DNA from: Campylobacteraceae bacterium
GTDB taxonomy: Bacteria > Campylobacterota > Campylobacteria > Campylobacterales > Campylobacteraceae
Direction: 5' to 3'
Length of the DNA: 37,767 nucleotides
NCBI GenBank assembly: GCA_031270285.1
Contig: JAISXY010000086.1
Span: 1-37,767, forward strand
Under the pieces are notes generated by a model. It did not search any database, was not told where the DNA came from, and saw only the letters and a program-made list of their open reading frames with translations. The position numbers were made by a program, and so were the translations under genes. Shown piece after piece: positions 18,630-25,982 of the stretch (position 1 is its first letter; each line of letters opens with the position of its first letter).

Positions 18630-19847
18630 CTACTTTACCTCAAAACTCTCGTCCGGATTCATCTCTATTATCTCCCATGGTAAGCCCTGTTTGTTAAGCT
18701 CGTCCATGAATGGTTTGGCGTCAAAATCTTCCATATTAAAAACGCCATGAGCGCTCCATTTGCCCTCCATCACAAGTTTCGTTCCTATCATCGCGGGAAC
18801 GCCCGTTGTATAGCTGACCGCTTGCGCCAAAGTCTCTTTATAACACTCTTCGTGGTCGCAAACATTGTAAATATAAACTTTTCTTCTCTTGCCCTCTTTC
18901 AATCCGCTTATGACGCAACCTATATTGGTTTTGCCTTTTGTTCTTGCCCCTAAGCTCGCAGGGTCGGGCAAAAGTGTCTTTAAAAACTGTATCGGCACTA
19001 TCTTTACGCCGTTGTGCTCAACTTCGTTGATGCCAAGCATTCCGACATTTTCCAGACATTTCATGTGCGTAAGATAGCTCTGTCCAAATGTCATAAAAAA
19101 TCGTATTCGCTTCAATCCTTTGATATTTTTTACCAAACTCTCAAGCTCTTCATGGTACAAAAGATAGCTGTCTTTTGGTCCGACTTTTGGGTAATCCCAC
19201 ACCATTTTTACCGCTACAGGTTCGGTTTCTATCCATTTGCCTTCTTCCCAGTATCGTCCCTTTGCGCTGACTTCTCTTAAATTGATTTCAGGGTTAAAGT
19301 TCGTAGCAAACGGGTATCCATGATCTCCCGCATTGCAGTCAAGTATGTCTATCTCGTGGATTTCATCAAAAAGATTTTGTGCGGCGTAAGCGCAAAAAAC
19401 ATTTGTAACCCCCGGGTCAAATCCGCTTCCCAAAAGTCCTAAAATAGCGGCTTTTTTAAACGCCTCATCTTTTTCCCACTGAAGTTTGTATTCAAATTTG
19501 GCAACATCGGGATGTTCGTAGTTTGCCGTATCAATATAGTGCGTTTTTGTTTTGATACAAGCGTCCATGATGGTCAAATCCTGATAAGGCAAAGCAAGAT
19601 TTAAAACAATGTCAGGCTTTACTTTTTCTATCAAAGCCGTAAGCTCTTCCACGCTGTCGGCATCAACTTTTGCCGTCTGGATCTCCACATGCTGCCTATT
19701 TTTTATATCGTTTGCGATTTCGTCGCATTTGGCTTTAGTGCGGCTTGCCAAAACTATTTTTTTAAAAATATCGGTATTCATCGCACATTTTGTTGTGGCT
19801 ACACGGCTGACTCCGCCCGCTCCGATTATTAAAACAGTTCCGTTCAT
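18630..19847 (-). CDS. Carboxynorspermidine dehydrogenase (saccharopine dehydrogenase family)
   Basis: NADPH-dependent condensing dehydrogenase that joins aspartate semialdehyde to a diamine (putrescine or diaminopropane) to give carboxyspermidine or carboxynorspermidine. The N-terminal Rossmann motif is VLIIGAGGVSRV. Further landmarks are LVLNLALPYQDLTIMDACI-like strands, HYIDTANYEHP, LGLLGSGFDPGVTNVFCAY and DCNAGDHGYPFATNFNPEIN. The length of 405 aa fits the bacterial CANSDH group rather than fungal Lys9. Its ATG overlaps the rdgB stop (ATGA), so the two are coupled. NspC, which takes the product, is encoded downstream beyond the RCC1 island. Confidence 0.92.
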   Translation of the reverse strand: MNGTVLIIGAGGVSRVATTKCAMNTDIFKKIVLASRTKAKCDEIANDIKNRQHVEIQTAKVDADSVEELTALIEKVKPDIVLNLALPYQDLTIMDACIKTKTHYIDTANYEHPDVAKFEYKLQWEKDEAFKKAAILGLLGSGFDPGVTNVFCAYAAQNLFDEIHEIDILDCNAGDHGYPFATNFNPEINLREVSAKGRYWEEGKWIETEPVAVKMVWDYPKVGPKDSYLLYHEELESLVKNIKGLKRIRFFMTFGQSYLTHMKCLENVGMLGINEVEHNGVKIVPIQFLKTLLPDPASLGARTKGKTNIGCVISGLKEGKRRKVYIYNVCDHEECYKETLAQAVSYTTGVPAMIGTKLVMEGKWSAHGVFNMEDFDAKPFMDELNKQGLPWEIIEMNPDESFEVK

Positions 19848-20446
19848 TTTCTATCCTTGATTAATGTTTTTAGTAAAATAAGCGCAAGTTCCAATGCGCG
19901 TGCGCGATGCGAAAATTTAGCCTTAACGCTCTCCTCAAGCTCTCCTAATGTCTTATCAAATCCTTTTGGGATAAACATCGGATCATATCCAAAACCGTTA
20001 TTGCCTTTTGGATTTGTAACCGCCTCGCCGTACATCCATCCATGTACGCTAAAATCGCCCTTATCGGTTGAAAGCGCGATAGCTGCTGTGTAAAATGCGT
20101 CTGCTCTTTCAACTCCAGCCTCTTTTAGTTTTTGTACTAAAAGTTCCAGATTTTTTTTGGCATTTGTTTCAATTCCTGCAAAGCGCGCGCTGTAAATTCC
20201 GGGTATTCCTCCCAAAAGAGGCACGCTTATGCCGCTGTCATCCGATAAAACAACCGCGTTTTTATCGCCTAACCTGCCAAAAACGGCGCGGGATTTGATG
20301 ATGGCGTTTTCTTTGAAACTTTTGCCGTACTCTTCTATCTCAAAAGGCTTCATAATTTCACCGTATGATAATACTTCATAACCTTTTAAATAGGCTTGAA
20401 ATTCGGCTATTTTGCCTCTGTTTGAACTGGCTAAAATTATCCTCAT
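19844..20446 (-). CDS. rdgB: XTP/dITP diphosphatase (RdgB/HAM1 family)
   Basis: Nucleotide-pool sanitising enzyme that hydrolyses ITP, dITP and XTP to monophosphates. The start MRIILASSNRGKIAEFQ is the family substrate loop (S/T-x-N-x-x-K). DDSGISVPLLGGIPGIYSARFAG and NNGFGYDPMFIP are the other two signature blocks. The length of 200 aa is typical. It heads the minus-strand polyamine group and overlaps the dehydrogenase start by 4 nt. It is divergent from the MFS gene across a gap of about 115 bp. Confidence 0.96.
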   Translation of the reverse strand: MRIILASSNRGKIAEFQAYLKGYEVLSYGEIMKPFEIEEYGKSFKENAIIKSRAVFGRLGDKNAVVLSDDSGISVPLLGGIPGIYSARFAGIETNAKKNLELLVQKLKEAGVERADAFYTAAIALSTDKGDFSVHGWMYGEAVTNPKGNNGFGYDPMFIPKGFDKTLGELEESVKAKFSHRARALELALILLKTLIKDRK

Positions 20447-20527
20447 GTCTGCTCCAAAAATAAGAAACTGATTTTAACAATTTTTTGCTTTAAAAAGATA
20501 ACATATCTGTTTTTTAATAAAAATGAC

Positions 20528-20533
20528 TATAAT
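20528..20533 (+). promoter_or_regulatory. Probable -10 box for the MFS transporter gene
   Basis: TATAAT in the rdgB/MFS divergent gap, 30 bp before the ATG at 20563, with AAAGG (20549-20553) as ribosome site. Confidence 0.5.
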
Positions 20534-20562
20534 TGTCCTAATTATTTCAAAGGTTTATTTTG

Positions 20563-21876
20563 ATGCTTAAAACAATTTTCCCCATAAGTGTTATTATTGC
20601 GCTGCGATTTTTGGGGCTTTTTATCGTTTTGCCCGTACTTTCGCTCTATGCGCTCCGATTGGACGGCGCAAATGAGATATTAGTAGGCGCAACGATAGGC
20701 GTATATGCGATTTCTCAAATGATCATGCAGATACCTTTTGGCGCACTTTCGGATAAGATAGGCAGAAAAGAGGCGCTATATGCAGGGACTGTTATCTTCA
20801 TGGCGGGCTCTTTAATATGCGCTTATGCAAATTCAATTTATCTGCTTTTTATCGGAAGGTTTATACAGGGAATGGGCGCTGTGGGCGCGGTCGGAACAGC
20901 TCTTATAAGCGATTTGGTCAAAGAAGAGATGAGGGCTCGTGCGATGGCTTTCATGGGAGCGGTTATAGCTTTAAGTTTTGCTTTTTCTATGACTTTGGGA
21001 CCTCTTGTGGGAGGATATTTTGGCGTTGATAAACTTTTTTTATTTACCGCTTTTTTGGCGTTTTTATCACTGTTTTTACTTTTTGCCATAAAAAATCCTC
21101 CGCATATAAAAAGTTTTGCAAAAGAAAAAAAGGTGGGTTATATAAAACTTTTGACAGATGAAAATCTATACCGCATGAATATAACCAACTTTTTGCAAAA
21201 AACGCTCATGACGATGGCGTTTGTGAGTATTCCCATCATTATGACGCAACAGTTTTTTTGGGATGAAAAAGAGCTTTGGCATATCTATCTGCCCGCTATG
21301 ATTTTTGGGCTGCTTGCGATGATACCGTCTGTCATTATCGGTGAAAAGATGAAAAAAAGCAAAGAGATGCTTTTGGCTGGGATACTCTTTTTTGTAGCCT
21401 CTTACTCTCTCATGGGATACGCAAAAAACGAATGGTTTTTTATAGCAGGCGTAATTTTGTTTTTCACCGGTTTTAATATTCATGAACCTTTAATGCAGTC
21501 GTTGGCAAGCAAATATGCCAAAGTCAAAAATCGCGGAGCAACGCTTGGCGTTTTTAATTTTTTCGGATACTTGGGGACATTTTGCGGCGGTATTGTAGGC
21601 GGTATTTTTTTAAAATATTATGAGATGGAGCAGATATTTTGGATACTGTTTTTTATCTGTACCGTTTGGTTTATTTTGATATTGACGCTAAAAAATCCCG
21701 CATTTTTTCAAAATGTATATATTCCGCTTTTGGAGGTAAGGCAAAATTATATTCAATATCTGGAAAATATTGAGGGGATAAAAGAGTGGTATATCAGCGG
21801 TGATATGCTGATCGTTAAGTTTGATGCAAAAATGGTAAACAGGGAGGGTATTTTGCAGTGTTTGAAAAATTTGTAA
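20563..21876 (+). CDS. MFS transporter, YajR-like
   Basis: Inner-membrane drug/proton antiporter-type protein with twelve hydrophobic segments. Motif A after TM2 is seen as FGALSDKIGRKEALYAG, and TM5 holds ALSFAFSMTLGPLVGGYFG (motif C-like). After TM12 there is a soluble tail of about 60 residues (YIQYLENIEGIKEWYISGDMLIVKFD...) resembling the ferredoxin-like YAM domain of E. coli YajR. ATG at 20563 is used; a TTG three bases upstream is the alternative. The substrate is unknown. Confidence 0.85.
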   Translation: MLKTIFPISVIIALRFLGLFIVLPVLSLYALRLDGANEILVGATIGVYAISQMIMQIPFGALSDKIGRKEALYAGTVIFMAGSLICAYANSIYLLFIGRFIQGMGAVGAVGTALISDLVKEEMRARAMAFMGAVIALSFAFSMTLGPLVGGYFGVDKLFLFTAFLAFLSLFLLFAIKNPPHIKSFAKEKKVGYIKLLTDENLYRMNITNFLQKTLMTMAFVSIPIIMTQQFFWDEKELWHIYLPAMIFGLLAMIPSVIIGEKMKKSKEMLLAGILFFVASYSLMGYAKNEWFFIAGVILFFTGFNIHEPLMQSLASKYAKVKNRGATLGVFNFFGYLGTFCGGIVGGIFLKYYEMEQIFWILFFICTVWFILILTLKNPAFFQNVYIPLLEVRQNYIQYLENIEGIKEWYISGDMLIVKFDAKMVNREGILQCLKNL

Positions 21877-21929
21877 GAGGCGCCTTAAGAGTTATTTTGG
21901 TAAAATAGCGGCAAATTAAAATTGGACAC

Positions 21930-23696
21930 ATGATGATCAAAAAGATAAAAAACAAAATCAGCACTGCTTACATGGTACAAAACTACAAAAAGATTTTACC
22001 GTTCATAAAACCATACTGGGTGCGCGCTGTACTGGCTATGGTTATCACTATCCCTGTGGGTTCGATGGACGCTTTGATAGCCCTGCTTTTAAAGCCGTAT
22101 ATGGATGTCGTTCTTGTCGAAAAATCAGTCGGCGCTACGGCATACATACCCATATTGATCATTGTATTCAGCCTTGTTCAAAGCTCTTTAAATTATGCAT
22201 CTACATATCTTAATACATGGGTCGGCAGGAAAATAGCAAATGACCTTAAAATTAAACTTTTTGACAGGCTCATGAGCTATGAGGCTTCATTTTTTGATAA
22301 AACAAGCTCGGGAGAGGTGCAGTTTCGCTTCAACAACGATGTGGACACTGCATGCAACGGACTTATATCAAATATAAAACTTTTTGTAACAAGAGTCATC
22401 TCTTCCATCGCTCTTATCGGCGTGCTTTTTTATAATTCATGGCAGTTGGCTCTTATAGCTTTGTTTATTATGATATGCGCTCTTTATCCATTGACAACCA
22501 TAAGACGCCGCGTAAAAGATATCATGAAAAAGACCGTATTTTCAGGCTCAAAAGTAGTAACGCACTTCAATGAAGCGTACAACGGTAACAGAGTCATCAC
22601 ATCTTATAATCTAAAAGAGTATTTACAGATAAAATTTAAAGGGACGCTTCAGTCGGTTTTTACTCTCGGCATCAAGATGATACAAAGAACAGGCATCATG
22701 TCGCCCATCATGCATTTTATCGTTTCTATCGGTATTGCGCTTGTTATATGGTACGGCAGTTATCTTATCACATCGGGAGATATAACTCCGGGCAGTTTTG
22801 TCTCTTTTATAGCCGCACTTTTGATGCTTTATACGCCATTAAAAGCTATGGGAAGCAATTTTAATCATATTATAAATTCGCTCATGGCAGTTGAAAGAGT
22901 ATTTGATCTGGTGGATGCTAAGCCAAACATTATAGACAAACCTGAAACCATAAAACCCGGCAAAATTAAAATTATAGAATATGAAAATGTCTCATTCGGA
23001 TATACGCAGGAAAAATTGGTCTTGAAAAATGTTAATTTTAAAATAAATGCGGGCGAAACTGTAGCTCTTGTCGGCAACAGCGGCGGAGGCAAGACCACTA
23101 TCGGAAGTCTGCTGCCGCGCTTTTATGACGTAACGGGCGGCTCTATAAAAATAAACGGCATTGACATAAAAGATATAGCCTTAAGCTCTTTAAGGGAGCA
23201 TATAGCGGTTGTTTTTCAGGATAATTTTCTATTTTCGGGAACTATAAGGGAAAATATTATCCTTGATAAGAAAGATGTGAGCGAAGAACGGTTAAATCTC
23301 ATCATCAAAAGCGCATGTTTGGACGAATTCATATCGACTCTTAAAGACGGGCTTGACTCGCATATAGGAGAGCGCGGCGTATTGATTTCGGGCGGGCAAA
23401 AACAGCGTATCGCAATAGCAAGAGCGTTTTTGAAAAATGCCCCGATAGTCATACTTGACGAAGCAACTTCAGCGCTTGACAATAAATCCGAAGCCGTCGT
23501 GCAAAAAGCAATAGACAATCTCATGCAAAACAGAACCGTCATAGTGATAGCCCACCGCTTATCTACCGTGAGAAATGCCGATAAGATAATAGTAATAAAC
23601 CACGGCGAAATAGCAGAAACAGGGACACATGATGAGTTGATAGACAAAAAGGACGGTTTTTATAAAGCGCTTTATAGCAGCTCGCAGTTAAAATAA
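21930..23696 (+). CDS. msbA: MsbA-like lipid/multidrug ABC exporter (fused permease and ATPase)
   Basis: Half-transporter of 588 aa with six transmembrane segments (residues about 20-330) and a C-terminal ATPase. Walker A is GNSGGGKT, the Q-loop VVFQDNFLFSGT, the signature LISGGQKQR, and Walker B with D-loop [13 protein letters not shown], followed by the switch His in VIVIAHRL. The domain order, TM1-2 spacing and GxVxxRFNNDV segment fit the MsbA branch, which flips lipid A-core across the inner membrane, but drug exporters look alike, so the symbol is tentative. It sits alone; its stop is adjacent to the convergent patatin gene stop. Confidence 0.8.
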   Translation: MMIKKIKNKISTAYMVQNYKKILPFIKPYWVRAVLAMVITIPVGSMDALIALLLKPYMDVVLVEKSVGATAYIPILIIVFSLVQSSLNYASTYLNTWVGRKIANDLKIKLFDRLMSYEASFFDKTSSGEVQFRFNNDVDTACNGLISNIKLFVTRVISSIALIGVLFYNSWQLALIALFIMICALYPLTTIRRRVKDIMKKTVFSGSKVVTHFNEAYNGNRVITSYNLKEYLQIKFKGTLQSVFTLGIKMIQRTGIMSPIMHFIVSIGIALVIWYGSYLITSGDITPGSFVSFIAALLMLYTPLKAMGSNFNHIINSLMAVERVFDLVDAKPNIIDKPETIKPGKIKIIEYENVSFGYTQEKLVLKNVNFKINAGETVALVGNSGGGKTTIGSLLPRFYDVTGGSIKINGIDIKDIALSSLREHIAVVFQDNFLFSGTIRENIILDKKDVSEERLNLIIKSACLDEFISTLKDGLDSHIGERGVLISGGQKQRIAIARAFLKNAPIVILDEATSALDNKSEAVVQKAIDNLMQNRTVIVIAHRLSTVRNADKIIVINHGEIAETGTHDELIDKKDGFYKALYSSSQLK

Positions 23697-23697
23697 T

Positions 23698-24540
23698 TTA
23701 TGCCTCCAAATAACGCATCAACTCTTTATAAGTATTTTGGATATCCATGTAACCCTGCTCATATGTAGATTTTAGTTTTTCTCTATTTCGCTCAATCCTT
23801 CTGGCAGGCAGCGGCGATGATGGGCGGATAATGAAAATTTCTCCTTTGGCTTCTAACGCATCTATTTCTTCCACCGTTTTATTATAGTTTATATGGCGGT
23901 TTTTTAGAGTTTCTACAAGTGCGGAAGGATAAAAAAGCTTCAATAAAGAGGTAAATTTCATTGCGCTTTTTTTATACTCTTTTGGCTGTGTTAAGATAAA
24001 TACGATTTTCTGCGCTCCTTTTTTTTGAGCAAAATGAAGCGGTATAGGGTCACTTATACCGCCGTCAAGAAGCGTTTTTCCACCGTATCGTACAGGCTTT
24101 GCAGCGAACGGCAGCGAGCATGAAGATTTTAAAATCTGCGTAAAATCCTCTCTTGAATTAAATTTATCAAAATATACCGCTTTGCCGCTTTCGCATTCCG
24201 TAGCAACGATAAAAAAACGGCTTTTTCTCTTGCAAAAAGCGTCATAATCAAATATATCAAGCGTTGTCGGGATAATCTCAAAAATAAACTTCATGCCAAA
24301 CAGATCCCCGCCCGTAAGCCATCTTTTGTATGATAAATAACGGCTGTCATCTATAAAGCGAAATGGCAGAGAAAAATTTCTTTCAGGTTGATTTGAAGCT
24401 AAATTTGCCAAATTACAAGCCCCCATAGATACGCCTATAAGCATGTCAAAAGAGATATTTTTTTCCGCCAAAAAATCTATAACTCCGGCGCCGTACAGAC
24501 CCCTTAATCCTCCGCCTTCAACCACCAATGCACTGTTCAA
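23698..24540 (-). CDS. Patatin-like phospholipase family protein
   Basis: Lipid acyl hydrolase of the RssA/YjjU kind. The oxyanion loop is EGGGLRGLYGAGV near residue 10, the nucleophile elbow GVSMGACN (GxSxG, Ser near 40), and the catalytic Asp lies in LLDGGISDPIPL. No signal peptide is visible, so it is probably cytoplasmic or peripheral to the membrane. The start is TTG, with GGAG upstream inside the end of the preceding synthetase gene, which it overlaps by 23 nt. The substrate is unknown. Confidence 0.88.
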   Translation of the reverse strand: MNSALVVEGGGLRGLYGAGVIDFLAEKNISFDMLIGVSMGACNLANLASNQPERNFSLPFRFIDDSRYLSYKRWLTGGDLFGMKFIFEIIPTTLDIFDYDAFCKRKSRFFIVATECESGKAVYFDKFNSREDFTQILKSSCSLPFAAKPVRYGGKTLLDGGISDPIPLHFAQKKGAQKIVFILTQPKEYKKSAMKFTSLLKLFYPSALVETLKNRHINYNKTVEEIDALEAKGEIFIIRPSSPLPARRIERNREKLKSTYEQGYMDIQNTYKELMRYLEA

Positions 24541-25396
24541 ATTTCACTCCATGTTTATTGAGATACTCGCTTATCTCATCATTGCAAGATAAAAGTTTAA
24601 ATTTATCATCTATTGCTCTAAACTCTTTAACACCTACAATTTCAGCGCTCTTTTGAAAAATTTCATTAACAAAAACCGCATGCAAAGAACCTTTTGATTT
24701 TGAGAGTTTACCGCCTTTTTCATCTAAAATCAACCGATGATGCACAAAAGTCGCTTTTAAAAAATTCTCAAAACCAAAAATTTTTGCCATGTAAAGCTGC
24801 AGTGCGCTTGAATTAAACAGATCAAACCCTCTAATAATGAGGTTTACTCTGCGCTCTTCATCGCTGAAAAGCGAAGCAAACTGATAAGATGCAAACCTCT
24901 CTTTTTGCCACAATGTAACATCTCCCATTGTTTCGGTCAAATCCACGCTAATACCGCCAAGTGCGATAATCGTCCCTCTTTTTATATGCATTTTAAGAGC
25001 GGTTTTATTTTTCTCCAATTTTAACTTAAGAGCGGCACATCCGCCGTTACATGATTTATCGCGCGGACATTTACATGTATAAAAAAGATTTGGATTTGCT
25101 TTGCGAATAGAATTTAATTTAGAAAAAAATCTCTCCTGCTTTTTTGAAAAAGAGTAGTTTTGCAAGAAGTCATCGGTATCTTTTGCGCCAAAATCCCACT
25201 CAATTTCAAGTTTTTGCAAAGCAGCGAATATATCGTCTATATACTCTTTTTTTGTGCGGTTTTGATCCATGTCGTCAATTCTAAGCTCTATTTTTGCGCC
25301 GATATGTTTTGCCAATGCATATGTGAGCATAAAATTTACGGCATTTCCTGCATGAATATATCCGCTGGGAGTTGGGGCGATTCGCGTGAAAAACAT
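24518..25396 (-). CDS. Glutamyl-Q tRNA(Asp) synthetase-like protein
   Basis: A shortened glutamyl-tRNA synthetase catalytic domain without the anticodon-binding part. It shows FTRIAPTPSGYIHAGNAVNF (HIGH-type motif as YIHAGNA), ELRIDDMDQNR and a KMSKS-type loop GGKLSKSKGS. A Cys-rich zinc segment follows YTCKCPRDKSC near residue 108. At 292 aa it matches GluQ-RS (YadB), which attaches Glu to the queuosine base of tRNA-Asp. The Cys spacing departs from the E. coli enzyme, so a divergent GltX-like role is an alternative. It shares transcription direction and overlaps with the patatin gene. Confidence 0.8.
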   Translation of the reverse strand: MFFTRIAPTPSGYIHAGNAVNFMLTYALAKHIGAKIELRIDDMDQNRTKKEYIDDIFAALQKLEIEWDFGAKDTDDFLQNYSFSKKQERFFSKLNSIRKANPNLFYTCKCPRDKSCNGGCAALKLKLEKNKTALKMHIKRGTIIALGGISVDLTETMGDVTLWQKERFASYQFASLFSDEERRVNLIIRGFDLFNSSALQLYMAKIFGFENFLKATFVHHRLILDEKGGKLSKSKGSLHAVFVNEIFQKSAEIVGVKEFRAIDDKFKLLSCNDEISEYLNKHGVKFEQCIGG

Positions 25397-25401
25397 TTTA
25401 A

Positions 25402-25442
25402 GTCATAAAAAAAGCCCTTCACACAAAAAGTGCAAAGGGCTT
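25402..25442 (-). terminator. Rho-independent terminator of the RRM protein gene
   Basis: On the minus strand AAGCCCTTTGCAC, a T-rich loop, then GTGTGAAGGGCTT and a run of seven T. It lies just after the RRM gene stop and before the synthetase start, separating the two minus-strand units. Confidence 0.88.
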
Positions 25443-25462
25443 GGGAGATTACTCATTATATA

Positions 25463-25735
25463 TTAATAGCGAGATGATCTTTTTGGTTTATCTTCACGGG
25501 GACGAGCCTCGTTTACACGAAGATTTCTTCCGCCTAATTCTTTGTTGTTGAGTTCGGAAATAGCTTGATTTGCTGCAGCATCATCTTCCATCTCTACAAA
25601 CGCAAACCCTTTTGAACGGTTTGTCTCTCTATCCACTACTATTTTTGCACTTAGTACTGTACCATATTGTCCGAAAACTGCCTCAAGCTCTTCCTCTGTC
25701 ATCTTATATGACAAATTTCCAACGTAAATATTCAC
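25463..25735 (-). CDS. RRM-domain RNA-binding protein
   Basis: Single RNA recognition motif of 90 aa, probably binding single-stranded RNA in the cytoplasm. RNP2 is IYVGNL (residues 3-8) and RNP1 is KGFAFVEM (residues 42-49), with the aromatic residues that stack on bases. The C-terminal tail is basic (RPREDKPKRSSRY). Small bacterial RRM proteins of this kind are related to cyanobacterial Rbp; their role is poorly known. The start is GTG at 25735, preceded by AAGGAAGAG. A TATAAC -10 candidate lies at 25779-25784. Confidence 0.93.
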   Translation of the reverse strand: MNIYVGNLSYKMTEEELEAVFGQYGTVLSAKIVVDRETNRSKGFAFVEMEDDAAANQAISELNNKELGGRNLRVNEARPREDKPKRSSRY

Positions 25736-25778
25736 GTCATCTCTTCCTTAAAAAAATGTCTTGGAATAAATCCAATTT

Positions 25779-25784
25779 GTTATA
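25779..25784 (-). promoter_or_regulatory. Possible -10 box for the RRM gene
   Basis: TATAAC on the minus strand about 45 bp before the GTG start, in an AT-rich context. The rest of the gap up to the array (25785-25967) is AT-rich with no supported gene. Confidence 0.4.
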
Positions 25785-25967
25785 GTATCAATTTAAATAT
25801 TAAAATTTGTTTTATTTTTATTTTTTTGCTGTAAAATTTGCTATTTTTACACATATTATCCCACAATTTTAGCATTTTTCGCACTTACTGTTTTAAATTT
25901 CAATTTTCTAAAACATATAGTAGCTTTCATAACTACTAATAACGACCAAAATGATATGTCGGGCAAA

Positions 25968-25982
25968 TCTCTGTCTCAGAGA
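25968..25982. repeat. Short perfect hairpin at the distal array end
   Basis: TCTCTG (25968-25973), loop TCT, CAGAGA (25977-25982). It lies at the 3' end of the minus-strand array transcript and overlaps the start of the degenerate terminal repeat. Confidence 0.6.
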
